A stretch of DNA of 64,000 nucleotides from Cytophagales bacterium Alg240-R148 (GTDB lineage Bacteria > Bacteroidota > Bacteroidia > Cytophagales > Cyclobacteriaceae). Positions 18,419 to 27,524 of this stretch are shown here, one piece after another (positions within the stretch are counted from its first letter, which is position 1; the number at the start of each line of letters is the position of its first letter). The DNA is taken from the NCBI GenBank assembly GCA_900537185.1, contig LS999826.1:1258379-1322378 (forward strand), given 5' to 3'. The translations under genes and the position numbers were made by a program. The notes beneath the pieces are model-generated. The model ran no database searches and was not told the DNA's origin. It saw only the letters and a program-made list of their open reading frames with translations.

Positions 18419-19189
18419 TTATTTTTTCTTTAAAGTTAGTTTCTTTTGGTACCTGCCTTGAACGATATCTACTAAAACCAATACACCAATAACAAAATAG
18501 AAAGTGGTTTTGCTCATTGGAGTGATTGCATCTCCAAATAATTGTAGATGGGCCAAATGTGCTCCCTCGGTTAGCAACATAATGCCTACTATAAACAAAA
18601 TGAAAAGCCCCAAAACTTCATACAATCTGTTTTTTTGTAAGAACACGGAGACTTTGTCTGACAACCAAATCATCAAAATACCACTTAATATGATGGCAGC
18701 TGCCATTACCCAAAATACATCGGTTAAGGCCATGGCACTCAATATTGAATCAAATGAAAATACCAGGTTCATAATGACTATCCAGGTTATTACGTTGCTC
18801 ACGGATGTTTTTTGCATCTCAGCTTCCTTTGCTTCAGAATCATCAAAGGATATCATGTGCCATATTTCTTTGGTAGCAGTATAAATGATAAAAACGCCTC
18901 CACCCAAAACTATTAAACTGTGGATGTTGAAACTTCCCTCTGCAATTCCGACTAGGCCTAAATGCATAATTGGATCTTGGAAATAACCTATCAAATTAAT
19001 CAAAACAAACAATAAGACTATTCTTAAAACAATGGCGATGCCAATTCCTAATTGTCTTACAAAGGCTTGTTTTTCTTTGGGTGCCTTTTTTGATTCCAGT
19101 GAAATGTACAATAGATTATCAAACCCCAATACCGCTTGCAACAAAACAAGCAATAACAAAGTTACAATGTTATCAACCGAAAAGATCAT
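18419..19189 (-). CDS. TerC-family integral membrane protein
   Basis: A membrane protein of 256 residues with seven to eight helices. The family signatures are VLGFDNLLYISLESKKAP near residue 20 and VFSFDSILSAMALTDVFW near 143, both with conserved Asp residues inside helices. TerC/Alx-type proteins are linked with tellurite resistance and with Mn export and co-translocational metal loading of exported enzymes; the present one is a short TerC type without extra domains. It is convergent with the NTF2-like gene and divergent from the LytS gene with 130 bases between. Assignment to the family is strong, but the transported ion is not shown by sequence. Confidence 0.92.
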   Translation of the reverse strand: MIFSVDNIVTLLLLVLLQAVLGFDNLLYISLESKKAPKEKQAFVRQLGIGIAIVLRIVLLFVLINLIGYFQDPIMHLGLVGIAEGSFNIHSLIVLGGGVFIIYTATKEIWHMISFDDSEAKEAEMQKTSVSNVITWIVIMNLVFSFDSILSAMALTDVFWVMAAAIILSGILMIWLSDKVSVFLQKNRLYEVLGLFILFIVGIMLLTEGAHLAHLQLFGDAITPMSKTTFYFVIGVLVLVDIVQGRYQKKLTLKKK

Positions 19190-19319
19190 ATATAAACTTG
19201 GTTAAATTTTAAAAGCAGCAAATTATAAATAATTCCTTTCCTATAAAACAACCAAACAAAAAGAAGTTGGTCCAAGCCAAACTAGAGTACGAGTTTTAAA
19301 GTGCAGGAACACGTTAAAA

Positions 19320-20468
19320 ATGAATTTTTACTTTTGGTCACAAAAAGCCACCCTCATGTCGAAATTGAACCCGGGGGCTTTTCAATGCGCTTATTATCCA
19401 ATACCTTTGTTAGGTATGAAAGCGGTTTCTTTATCTTTGAATCGATTGTGGTCTCCCTCCAAACACCTTTTATTTTGGGTGGCATATTTTTCTTTTCATG
19501 TCATTTATTTGGGCAGTGCATTGGAAAATGGTTACGAACTTGCCATATATCAAATGTGTGTTTCTGTGGTGTTTCACATTGCAGCGGTGTACATTAATTG
19601 GTTGTATTTGCTTCCTAAATACTTGAATAACAATAGGTTTGTTCCGTATTTCTTGTTGTTAGTAGTGTGTGTGTTGGTGCTCAACCTTACCATGCAAACC
19701 TTGCTTAATAACTTTGTGTATGCCGGGCTTTGTAAGTACTCGTACGTTCCGGATGCTTTGTTCAATTCGAAACGCACCATTCCTCAATTAATTACCTTTT
19801 TCTCATTGATAGGCGTCACCACTGCAATTGCAACTTTTGGACAGCAACGAAAAAAGGAAAAATTTGTACAGGAAGTTGAAAAGCAGAACATTACCAACGA
19901 ATTGAATTATTTGAAGTCCCAAATGCAGCCGCATTTCTTTTTTAATACTTTGAACAGTTTGTATGCCTTAAGTTTGAAAAAATCGGATTTGGCCCCAGAG
20001 GTTATATTGAAATTGTCTGATTTGATGTCTTATGTAATTTATGAAACGCGTTCTAAGGAAGTGTTGTTATCAAGAGAGGTGAAACACATTCAGGATGTAT
20101 TGGAGTTGGAGAAATTGAGGCATGGCGGAGATCTTGAATTTGAAATTGAAATAAACGGGGAAGACAAAGGATACAAAGTACCACCCTTGCTGTTTATACC
20201 CTTAGTAGAAAATGCGGTAAAACACGGAGGGAAAAACAACAACGGTGTTATTAAAATCTGCATGGAATTTGACTTAACAGGGTCGATGTTGCAATTTAAA
20301 ATAGTCAACAGCCTCAATAAGAAAAACAAAATAACCTATAAAAACGGCGGAGTAGGAGTAGAAAATCTAGAAAGGAGACTGCAATTGATATTCAATGACA
20401 ACCACCAACTAATAACAGCCGTTAACGAAGAAGAGTATACCGTTACATTGGAAATCCCATTAATATGA
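19320..20468 (+). CDS. LytS-type sensor histidine kinase
   Basis: A membrane sensor kinase of the His_kinase/LytS family, up to 382 residues. Four membrane helices (about 50-70, 76-100, 108-130, 155-172) are followed by a coiled coil and the phosphoacceptor region LKSQMQPHFFFNTLNSLYAL with His205. The ATP-binding lid region is PPLLFIPLVENAVKHGG near 290-305, and the C-terminal GVGVENLERRL segment is the G-box. There is no recognisable sensory domain beyond the helices. The gene overlaps the response-regulator gene by four bases (ATGA), so the pair is translationally coupled. The start is uncertain: ATG 19320 is used here, but Met13 (19356) or Met33 (19416) would keep all helices, and Met33 precedes the first helix best. 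Confidence 0.92.
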   Translation: MNFYFWSQKATLMSKLNPGAFQCAYYPIPLLGMKAVSLSLNRLWSPSKHLLFWVAYFSFHVIYLGSALENGYELAIYQMCVSVVFHIAAVYINWLYLLPKYLNNNRFVPYFLLLVVCVLVLNLTMQTLLNNFVYAGLCKYSYVPDALFNSKRTIPQLITFFSLIGVTTAIATFGQQRKKEKFVQEVEKQNITNELNYLKSQMQPHFFFNTLNSLYALSLKKSDLAPEVILKLSDLMSYVIYETRSKEVLLSREVKHIQDVLELEKLRHGGDLEFEIEINGEDKGYKVPPLLFIPLVENAVKHGGKNNNGVIKICMEFDLTGSMLQFKIVNSLNKKNKITYKNGGVGVENLERRLQLIFNDNHQLITAVNEEEYTVTLEIPLI

Positions 20469-21202
20469 GTGCCATTAAATGTGCCATTATAGATGATGAG
20501 CCTTTGGCCATCGAAGTTGTTCAGTCTTTTGTGGAAAAAGTAGATTGTTTGGAATTGCTTTTTACAGCCCAGAATCCATTGGAAGGATTGCAACGCATCA
20601 AAGACCAGCAACCAGATTTGGTTTTTTTGGATATTCAAATGCCAGAAATTGATGGTCTTTCATTTTTTAAAACGCTTACCAACCCTCCCTTTGTTATTTT
20701 TACTACGGCCTATCGCGAATACGCTGTAGAAGGCTTTGAACTCAATGCTTTGGATTATTTAGTGAAACCGATAAGCTTTCAACGATTTGTGAAAAGTATA
20801 GATAGGGTTTTGGAAGAATTAAACAAAAGGAAACCAATTCCCAACCCTGTTGCAACCGAAGTTTTGGACCAAGAAGTTATTTTTAAAGTAGATAAGAAAA
20901 TAATCAAAATACCAGTAGACAACATCCAGGTGATACAAGGGCTGAAAGACTATATTCGTGTAAAAACTACGGATCAAGATTTGATATCTTATCAAACCAT
21001 AAAAGGAATGGTGGAAGCTTTACCGGAAAGCAAATTTGTTAGGATTCATAAATCCTATATTGTCAATTTGGACCATGTGAAAGTAGTAGAAGGCAATACA
21101 GTGCAGTGTGGGGAACACTTGCTAACCGTTTCAAGAAATTATAGAAAAGAGTTTATTGAGCAATTGACAGGTTCTGGTATAAGGGGCTCCAAGTTGTTAT
21201 AA
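20465..21202 (+). CDS. LytTR-family response regulator
   Basis: A cytoplasmic DNA-binding response regulator of 245 residues. The receiver has the acidic pair DD at 10-11, the phosphoacceptor Asp56 in DLVFLDIQMPEIDG and the conserved Lys in LDYLVKPISF. The C-terminal LytTR domain (about 145-240) has IQVIQGLKDYIRVKTT and KFVRIHKSYIVNLDHV. It is the cognate partner of the kinase with which it overlaps by four bases. Its 3' end overlaps the convergent TPR gene by six bases. Targets are unknown; LytTR sites usually contain two direct repeats, and I could not identify one with confidence nearby. Confidence 0.95.
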   Translation: MSAIKCAIIDDEPLAIEVVQSFVEKVDCLELLFTAQNPLEGLQRIKDQQPDLVFLDIQMPEIDGLSFFKTLTNPPFVIFTTAYREYAVEGFELNALDYLVKPISFQRFVKSIDRVLEELNKRKPIPNPVATEVLDQEVIFKVDKKIIKIPVDNIQVIQGLKDYIRVKTTDQDLISYQTIKGMVEALPESKFVRIHKSYIVNLDHVKVVEGNTVQCGEHLLTVSRNYRKEFIEQLTGSGIRGSKLL

Positions 21203-22390
21203 ATCGTCTAAACAAACTTTCTTCCGAAGTTTTTCGTCTCCATTTATGCCTAGGTTTACTGCTTTTTTGTAATCCTCACATGCTTTGCCCAACTCTTTTT
21301 TACGGTAGTACACAATGGATCTATTGTAATAGGCTGGGCCGTATTGTTTCTGCAAAAAAATTAGAGAGGAGTAAGTTTGTAGGGCGTCATCCCATTGTTC
21401 CGTTTTTTGATAAACGTTGCCCATATTGAGGTAGGCTTTGTAAAATCTAGGGTCTATCTGTAAGGCCATTTGATAGTCTGCAACGGCATTGGTATAGGCC
21501 TGGAGGTGTTCGTGGGCCAACCCACGGTTCAAGTAGTTTTCAGGGCTTGTACTGTTCCTTTTTATGGCTTCGTTGAAATATTTGAGCGCGTTGGCATTTA
21601 AATCAAATTCTAAATAGAAGAAACCCAACTGCTCATACGGAAAGGGTAGGTTTGGATTGAGTTCTATCGCTTTTTTTAAATATTTCACCCCTGTTTCGAA
21701 TTGTCGCGAGGCCAATGCATTGCTGCCGATATTGCTGTATACTTGGCTGTTGTTTGGGTTTAACTTCAGCGCTTCTAAATACATTGCAATAGCCTCTTCC
21801 GGTTTTTCAAGCGACTCGTAAGACACTGCTTTGTTGGTGTAGATGTCTTCGTTGGATGGATCATAAACCAGAGCCGAATCGTAGTATGCCAAAGAGGCTT
21901 CGTAATTTTTTAGACCGTATTCAGTTTTTCCCAAATAATCGTATAGCATACCAGATATGGCGCCTTGTGCCGTAAATATTTTGTCTGCACCAGATTCAAA
22001 AGCAGTGTTCCTAAAGATTAGGGCATTGGTACTGCCTTTTGGCATTAGTAGTAATTTTAAGAAATCTTTTTTAGCCCGAAGGTACTGCCCATTGAGGAGC
22101 AGTGCATTGCCACGACCCAAATAGCCCTCCATATTATTTGGGTTCAATTGAATGTAGGTGTCGAAATCTACAATTGCTTTGTCATAAGACCCAAAATAAG
22201 CATTTAAACTACCTCTGTGGTAATAGGCGTCGGTGGGGCAATGTTTGCTGTAAATGGCTTTATGAAAGGATTCTAAAGCTTCAGAATAACGTTGTTGGTC
22301 CAACTGTTGCAACCCCTTTTTATAAAATTGGTTGTTGTTTTGTGCCCAAATGGATAGAGGTAAAAAGAGTATGAAAATCCAACGTCTCAT
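21197..22390 (-). CDS. Exported TPR-repeat protein
   Basis: A protein of 397 residues that begins with a signal peptide (RRWIFILFLPLSIWAQ) and then consists of about nine tetratricopeptide repeats up to the end. Clear repeats include ALESFHKAIYSKHCPTDAYYHRGSL, AIVDFDTYIQLNPNNMEGYLGRG, AIAMYLEALKLNPNNSQVYSNIGS and GVKYLKKAIELNPNLPFPYEQLG. It is probably periplasmic, offering a protein-interaction surface. No catalytic domain is present. It is convergent with the LytTR gene and overlaps it by six bases. Upstream lie a 47-residue membrane peptide and a Dabb lipoprotein on the same strand, but spacing does not establish an operon. Confidence 0.88.
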   Translation of the reverse strand: MRRWIFILFLPLSIWAQNNNQFYKKGLQQLDQQRYSEALESFHKAIYSKHCPTDAYYHRGSLNAYFGSYDKAIVDFDTYIQLNPNNMEGYLGRGNALLLNGQYLRAKKDFLKLLLMPKGSTNALIFRNTAFESGADKIFTAQGAISGMLYDYLGKTEYGLKNYEASLAYYDSALVYDPSNEDIYTNKAVSYESLEKPEEAIAMYLEALKLNPNNSQVYSNIGSNALASRQFETGVKYLKKAIELNPNLPFPYEQLGFFYLEFDLNANALKYFNEAIKRNSTSPENYLNRGLAHEHLQAYTNAVADYQMALQIDPRFYKAYLNMGNVYQKTEQWDDALQTYSSLIFLQKQYGPAYYNRSIVYYRKKELGKACEDYKKAVNLGINGDEKLRKKVCLDDL

Positions 22391-22455
22391 TCTAAAGTCA
22401 AATTGTTGGTTTAAATATACAAAAATCTAGCCAGGCCAGGGATTATCTTCTAGAA

Positions 22456-22599
22456 TTAACCGCGCAAACTGTGGGTGTCGGACTTATTGAGTGCTCCTTC
22501 ATAAGTGAGGCTAACGAGTTTGTACAAACAAGATCCAAAGAATAAAACCACCAACAAGCTACCATAAAAAATGCTGCTTAACTTATTTATATATTTCAT
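22456..22599 (-). CDS. Small predicted single-helix membrane protein (47 aa)
   Basis: I found this short frame by translating the gap upstream of the TPR gene. ATG at 22599 opens MKYINKLSSIFYGSLLVVLF, then FGSCLYKLVSLTYEGALNKS and DTHSLRG before TAA at 22456. It has a basic start, one hydrophobic helix of about 17 residues and a polar tail, which is a normal small membrane protein layout. No Shine-Dalgarno site is seen, as is usual in this phylum. It lies 71 bases after the Dabb gene on the same strand. No function can be assigned; it may also be a lipoprotein-like peptide because of the GSC at 22-24. Confidence 0.5.
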   Translation of the reverse strand: MKYINKLSSIFYGSLLVVLFFGSCLYKLVSLTYEGALNKSDTHSLRG

Positions 22600-22670
22600 A
22601 AAAATTGAGTTATTATATTTTTTCAAATACTATACAACTCAATACGCAAATACACTGCCAAATGTTGAGA

Positions 22671-23045
22671 TTATTGAAAATCAGTAACCATTACTCGTTC
22701 AAAAATGTGCTTGTATTGGGCAATTAGTTTGGTGTGGATAGAATCGGCTTGGTAGGTGTTGTGGGCTTCCAGGTCTTTGAAATGAACTACTACAGCCCAA
22801 TGATAAGATTTTTCTACTATTGGCCTGGTAGTATTTGCAGGTTGTCCGTAATACAAAGCACCAACGGATTCTATTTTTCTTAAATCTTCTGTTTTGGAAG
22901 TGAATGCATTGATATCTTGAATGGAAGCATCTTTTTTAAACCAAAAATAGACAGTGTGGACCAAGGGTTTGTCATTGGAAGTACCACACCCGGGTATAAA
23001 GACTATTACAAAGACTATTGAAAGGAGGAAGATTAATTTTTTCAT
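22671..23045 (-). CDS. Dabb-domain lipoprotein
   Basis: An exported lipoprotein of 124 residues: leader MKKLIFLLSIVFVIVFIPGC with the lipobox Cys20. The remainder is a single Dabb (stress-responsive dimeric alpha/beta barrel) domain with LVHTVYFWFKKDASIQDINA at its start, followed by VGALYYGQPANTTRP and HWAVVVHFKDLEAHNTYQ, then a C-terminal IFERVMVTDFQ strand. Dabb domains form ferredoxin-like dimers, with or without enzymatic activity. A membrane-anchored periplasmic version is somewhat unusual but common in Bacteroidota. No partner gene is evident. Confidence 0.85.
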   Translation of the reverse strand: MKKLIFLLSIVFVIVFIPGCGTSNDKPLVHTVYFWFKKDASIQDINAFTSKTEDLRKIESVGALYYGQPANTTRPIVEKSYHWAVVVHFKDLEAHNTYQADSIHTKLIAQYKHIFERVMVTDFQ

Positions 23046-23147
23046 ATTTGGTAGTTTGGATGGGTGAATTTAATCAAACAAAACGTAATTTGACTGCTTT
23101 GTTCAGAAGATAATCCAACAAAGGAGTCATTGTAATTTCATATTGTT

Positions 23148-23155
23148 TACCTTTG
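23148..23155 (+). promoter_or_regulatory. Candidate -7 promoter element before ygiQ
   Basis: TACCTTTG fits the Bacteroidota -7 consensus TAnnTTTG and lies 26 bases before ATG 23181. A TTG stands 15 bases upstream, shorter than the usual 19-20 spacer. Confidence 0.4.
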
Positions 23156-23180
23156 TACGGTATAAGGTATTGAATTGAGT

Positions 23181-25106
23181 ATGAAATTGGAACACAAAAC
23201 GAACTCTTGGTTGCCAACAACCAAAAAAGAGATGGAAATGAGGGGGTGGGATTCTTTGGATGTTATTGTAGTATCTGGAGATGCATATGTGGACCATCCA
23301 GCTTTTGGATCCGCTGTTATTGCGCGGTTGGTTGAAGTGGAAGGGTACCGCGTTGGAATTTTACCACAGCCCAACTGGAGAGACGATTTGCGCGATTTTA
23401 AAAAGCTCGGTAAACCCAATTTGTTTTTTGGTGTAACGGCAGGTTGTATGGACTCTATGGTCAACCACTACACTGCCGCTAAAAGAAAACGTTCTAATGA
23501 TGCCTATACACCAGGCGGAGAAGCCAACTTTAGGCCAGATTATGCTACTACAGTATATACAAAAATCTTAAAAAAATTGTACCCAGATACCCCAGTGCTA
23601 ATAGGGGGGATAGAAGCTTCATTGCGAAGGGTTACCCATTATGACTATTGGAAGAACCAGCTAATGCCTTCGATATTGGAGGAGTCTGGAGCGGATATTC
23701 TGGTGTATGGGATGGGAGAACAACCTTTAAAACAAATCTTGGGTCTGTTGAGCAAAGGGGTGCCAATGCAATCGTTAAAAACGATTAAACAAACCGCTGT
23801 GTTGTTGCCTGTTTCAGAAGAGTTGCCAAAAGGAGTACATTGGAATACCATAGAATTGGCATCACACGAAAAGTGTTTGGAAGACAAAAGATCTTTTGCA
23901 GCAAATTTTAAACACATAGAGCAAGAGTCCAACAAACAAAACGCGGAGCGTTTGTCGCAGGTCATTGGAGACAAGCGTCTGGTGATCAACCCACCTTTTC
24001 AAACTATGAAGGAAAAGGAAATTGATGCTTCCTTTGATCTTCCTTTTACCAGGTTGCCGCATCCTAAATACAGCGAAAGGGGCGCAATTCCTGCTTTTGA
24101 AATGATTAAATTCTCCATCAACATGCACCGTGGCTGTTTTGGGGGTTGTAGTTTTTGCACCATTTCTGCTCACCAAGGAAAAATGATTGCAAGTAGGTCA
24201 GAAAAATCGATTTTAAAAGAGGTTGAAGCAGTGACGGAAATGCCTGATTTTAAGGGGTATATTTCTGATTTAGGTGGCCCATCGGCCAATATGTATAAAA
24301 TGAAAGGAAAGGTGCAGAGCATATGCGATAAATGTTCAAGCCCCTCCTGTATACACCCAGTAGTATGTCATAATTTGGATACTTCTCACACTGCTATGAC
24401 CAACTTGTATAAAAAGGTAGATGAGAACCCAAAGGTTAAGAAGGCTTTTGTTAGCAGTGGCATTCGATACGATTTGCTTGTACCAGAGCACAATAAAGTA
24501 GATGAGTCCAAAAGTTTAACGGCGTATATGGAACAGCTAATCAAGCACCACATTCCTGGTCGTTTAAAGGTGGCTCCAGAACACACCTCTGATCCTGTAT
24601 TGCGGGTTATGCGAAAACCTTCGTTCAAGCATTTCCACGATTTTAAAAAGAGATACGATAAAATCAACCATAAAAATAATTTGAATCAACCGCTGATTCC
24701 TTATTTTATTTCTTCTCACCCTGGATGTGAAATGCAGGATATGGCCAATTTGGCCATTGAAACAAAGGATATGGGTTTCAAACTCGAACAAGTACAAGAT
24801 TTCACACCTACCCCAATGACTGTAGCCACCGTAATATATTATAGTGGCTTGCATCCTTATACCCTCAAACCCGTGTATACAGTTAAGGATGCGGTAAAGA
24901 AAAAGGACCAAAACAAATTCTTTTTTTGGTACAAAAGAGAAAACCACCAGTGGATCAAAGATACACTTCGGAAAGCCCAGCATCCTGAAATGATCAATAA
25001 ATTACTGGGGTTTGCACCTCAGCAACGCGATTCTAAGCAAGGAGCCGTTTTGGGTAAGTCTAAGAAGAAATCTTTTGGAAGAAAAAACAAAAACAGTCGA
25101 AAGTAA
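23181..25106 (+). CDS. YgiQ-family radical SAM protein
   Basis: A cytoplasmic radical-SAM protein of 641 residues. The N-terminal half (about 20-280) is the UPF0313/YgiQ N-terminal domain, with MRGWDSLDVIVVSGDAYVDH and FFGVTAGCMDSMVNHYTA. The radical-SAM cluster motif is CFGGCSFC, a CxxxCxxC at residues 319, 323 and 326, which binds the 4Fe-4S cluster used to cleave S-adenosylmethionine. Another Cys group CDKCSSPSCIHPVVCHN lies about 50 residues downstream of the cluster. The C-terminus is Lys/Arg-rich. The function of YgiQ is not established. I start at ATG 23181; a TTG two codons earlier is possible. The MATE gene follows after 21 bases. Confidence 0.95.
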   Translation: MKLEHKTNSWLPTTKKEMEMRGWDSLDVIVVSGDAYVDHPAFGSAVIARLVEVEGYRVGILPQPNWRDDLRDFKKLGKPNLFFGVTAGCMDSMVNHYTAAKRKRSNDAYTPGGEANFRPDYATTVYTKILKKLYPDTPVLIGGIEASLRRVTHYDYWKNQLMPSILEESGADILVYGMGEQPLKQILGLLSKGVPMQSLKTIKQTAVLLPVSEELPKGVHWNTIELASHEKCLEDKRSFAANFKHIEQESNKQNAERLSQVIGDKRLVINPPFQTMKEKEIDASFDLPFTRLPHPKYSERGAIPAFEMIKFSINMHRGCFGGCSFCTISAHQGKMIASRSEKSILKEVEAVTEMPDFKGYISDLGGPSANMYKMKGKVQSICDKCSSPSCIHPVVCHNLDTSHTAMTNLYKKVDENPKVKKAFVSSGIRYDLLVPEHNKVDESKSLTAYMEQLIKHHIPGRLKVAPEHTSDPVLRVMRKPSFKHFHDFKKRYDKINHKNNLNQPLIPYFISSHPGCEMQDMANLAIETKDMGFKLEQVQDFTPTPMTVATVIYYSGLHPYTLKPVYTVKDAVKKKDQNKFFFWYKRENHQWIKDTLRKAQHPEMINKLLGFAPQQRDSKQGAVLGKSKKKSFGRKNKNSRK

Positions 25107-25127
25107 GACCAAGGAGGAAATTCATTT

Positions 25128-26474
25128 ATGAGTGATTTTCAGGATCTTGGTAAGGATAAAATTTCCAAGTTGATTGTGCAACAGGCAGTACCAGCCAGCG
25201 TTGGTTTTTTTGTGCTTTCGGTGTATATGATTGTGGATACAATTTTTGTGAGTTATTGGGTAGACCCATTGGGGATAGCCGCCATCACTGTAGTTTCTCC
25301 AATTTCCTTTTTAATTTCTTCCATAGGAATGGCTATTGGAATAGGTGGGAGTTCTATAATAGCACGGGCATTGGGTAGTGGAGAAAAAGACAAAGCCAAT
25401 GCTACCTTTGGCAACCAAATATTGGCCACTTTGTTGCTGTCTGTTGTTTTTGTTTTATTGGGGTTTGGTTTTGAATCCATTGTTTTAGAAGCTTTTGGTG
25501 CGAAAGGGGAAATAGTTGGTTTTGCTACCGATTATTACAGGGTTATTATGCTTGGAGTACCGTTTTTGGCTTTCGCCATGATGAGTAATTCTAATATTCG
25601 GGCGGTTGGCTTTCCTAAAAATGCAATGGTTATCATGTTGGTTCCTTCCTTAATCAATATTGTTTTGGACCCCATTTTTATTAAAGTATTGGATATGGGC
25701 ATGGCAGGTGCAGCATGGGCAACTGTTATTTCTTATATGATTAGTACGGGGTACGCCTTGTATTTTTTTCTGAAGAAAAAAAGCGGGCTTCATTTTGCAT
25801 GGCATAATTTGACCCCCAATGTACCCATCATGAAAGAAATGGGCGCGCTGGGTTTTGTTACTTTGGCCCGACAAGGCACCATCAGTTTGCTGTCGATTGT
25901 CTTAAACCATTCTTTGTACCATTACGGAGGAGCCATCTATGTTTCAGTTTTTGGGCTCATCAACCGGGTTATGATGTTTTCACTTTTCCCCATTTTGGGT
26001 ATTACACAAGGCATTATTCCAATTGCTGGATTTAACTATGGCGCTAAGGCATTTGGTAGGGTAAAGGAGGTAATATTGAAGTCGATCGGATATGGGACTA
26101 TGGTTTCCATTTTTATCTATACCAACATACTTTTGTTTAAAGAGCCTATTGTTCGGTTGTTTACTGATGATCCCGAGCTATTGCGCATTACCCCCAATGC
26201 GTTGCTGCTGGTTTTTATGGCAACTCCTGTAATTTTAGTACAGCTTATAGGGTCTGCTTATTTCCAGGCCATTGGCAAAGCAGTTCCGGCACTTTTACTC
26301 ACGCTGACCAAACAGGGTTTTTGTTTGATTCCACTGGTGCTTCTAATGCCTTTGTTTTTTGGTGTTGAAGGTATTTGGTATGCCTTTCCTTTGGCCGATG
26401 TTATCGCTACTGCTATTACAGGGTGGTTTTTAAATAAAGGGCTAAAGAAAATGACCAGCGAAGCGAAAGCCTAA
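25128..26474 (+). CDS. MATE-family efflux transporter
   Basis: An inner-membrane cation-coupled drug or metabolite exporter of 448 residues with twelve helices in two six-helix bundles. The N-terminal LIVQQAVPASVGFFVLSVYM and VDTIFVSYWVDPLGIAAIT, and the GSSIIARALGSGEKDKAN loop between helices 2 and 3, are family hallmarks; the second half repeats them (GIIPIAGFNYGAKAFGRVKE). It follows YgiQ by 21 bases on the same strand, so a common transcript is likely although the functions appear unrelated. Substrate cannot be inferred. Confidence 0.93.
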   Translation: MSDFQDLGKDKISKLIVQQAVPASVGFFVLSVYMIVDTIFVSYWVDPLGIAAITVVSPISFLISSIGMAIGIGGSSIIARALGSGEKDKANATFGNQILATLLLSVVFVLLGFGFESIVLEAFGAKGEIVGFATDYYRVIMLGVPFLAFAMMSNSNIRAVGFPKNAMVIMLVPSLINIVLDPIFIKVLDMGMAGAAWATVISYMISTGYALYFFLKKKSGLHFAWHNLTPNVPIMKEMGALGFVTLARQGTISLLSIVLNHSLYHYGGAIYVSVFGLINRVMMFSLFPILGITQGIIPIAGFNYGAKAFGRVKEVILKSIGYGTMVSIFIYTNILLFKEPIVRLFTDDPELLRITPNALLLVFMATPVILVQLIGSAYFQAIGKAVPALLLTLTKQGFCLIPLVLLMPLFFGVEGIWYAFPLADVIATAITGWFLNKGLKKMTSEAKA

Positions 26475-26520
26475 GTGCGGAATTTATTGGTATTCTAAGG
26501 CTTCCATTTGAATATTTTTT

Positions 26521-26528
26521 TACTTTTG
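26521..26528 (+). promoter_or_regulatory. Candidate -7 element just before the glycosyltransferase gene
   Basis: TACTTTTG matches TAnnTTTG and ends six bases before ATG 26535, so a transcript from it would be nearly leaderless. No TTG sits at the expected upstream distance, which weakens the call. Confidence 0.35.
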
Positions 26529-26534
26529 TGCAAC

Positions 26535-27524
26535 ATGAATAAAGGATCAGGAATTTTAATCATACAAACGGCATTTATTGGAGATGTTATTTTAGCGACG
26601 AGTTTGGTTGAAAGTTTGCACCAGAAACAACCTGGTTTGCCCATAGATATATTGGTAAGGAAGGGCAATGAAGGGTTGTTCAAAGGACACCCTTTTTTGC
26701 GCAATGTATTGGTTTTTGACAAGCAAAAAAGTAAATACCGCAACCTAATCCACTTGATTAAAACCATCCGCAAAACACAATACGAGGCTGTTATAAATGC
26801 ACAAAGGTTTTTTACTACGGGGCTAATAACTGCTTTTTCAGGAGCAAAAACCACTATAGGTTTTGCAAAAAACCCAATGTCTTTTTTCTTTACTAAACGC
26901 ATTGCGCACGAGATTGGGGTCGGCTCGTTTGTGCATGAGGTAGAACGAAATTTTTTATTAATAAAAGAATTTTATGGTGCAACACTCTCCAAACCAAAAT
27001 TGTACCCAACTGCCCCTCAAAAAGAAAAAGTGGCGGCATATACAGAAAAACCATTCGTGGCAATTGCACCAGCATCTGTTTGGTATACGAAACAATTTCC
27101 GATTGAAAAATGGGTGGAATTGATAGCAAATTTACCCAATGATTGGTTGGTTTATTTAATAGGTGGCCCAGGAGATAAAACGATTGCAGATGCTATAATG
27201 CAGCAAAGCAACCGTACAAATATCAAAAATCTAACTGGAAAATTGAATCTTTTGGAATCTGCTGCCCTTATGCAAAGCGCTGTAAGGAACTTTGTAAATG
27301 ATTCTGGCCCGTTGCACCTATGTTCGGCCATGAATGCCCCTGTAACTGCAGTTTTTTGCTCGACCATTCCCGACTTTGGTTTTGGACCGCTGTCTGATGA
27401 TAGTAAAATTTTAGAGGTGCAATCTGAATTAAATTGTAGACCCTGTGGGCTACACGGTAAAACGGAATGCCCAGAAGGACATTTTAAATGTGCTCTTGAA
27501 ATAAATACCAACCAACCTATTTAG
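26535..27524 (+). CDS. Glycosyltransferase family 9 (heptosyltransferase-like)
   Basis: A cytoplasmic, membrane-associated GT-B glycosyltransferase of 329 residues that adds a heptose-type sugar during lipopolysaccharide or other glycolipid assembly. The N-terminus GILIIQTAFIGDVILATSL is the family 9 nucleotide-binding start (with the GD pair), and the C-terminal half has KNLTGKLNLLESAALMQSA followed by NDSGPLHLCSAMNAPVTAVF, the donor-binding site. A GLHGKTECPEGHFKC stretch near the end is the CxxC-type tail seen in several family members. I prefer ATG 26535 over 26508, as the latter adds a non-homologous MNIFLLLCN. Its end overlaps the convergent maf gene by four bases. Confidence 0.92.
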   Translation: MNKGSGILIIQTAFIGDVILATSLVESLHQKQPGLPIDILVRKGNEGLFKGHPFLRNVLVFDKQKSKYRNLIHLIKTIRKTQYEAVINAQRFFTTGLITAFSGAKTTIGFAKNPMSFFFTKRIAHEIGVGSFVHEVERNFLLIKEFYGATLSKPKLYPTAPQKEKVAAYTEKPFVAIAPASVWYTKQFPIEKWVELIANLPNDWLVYLIGGPGDKTIADAIMQQSNRTNIKNLTGKLNLLESAALMQSAVRNFVNDSGPLHLCSAMNAPVTAVFCSTIPDFGFGPLSDDSKILEVQSELNCRPCGLHGKTECPEGHFKCALEINTNQPI

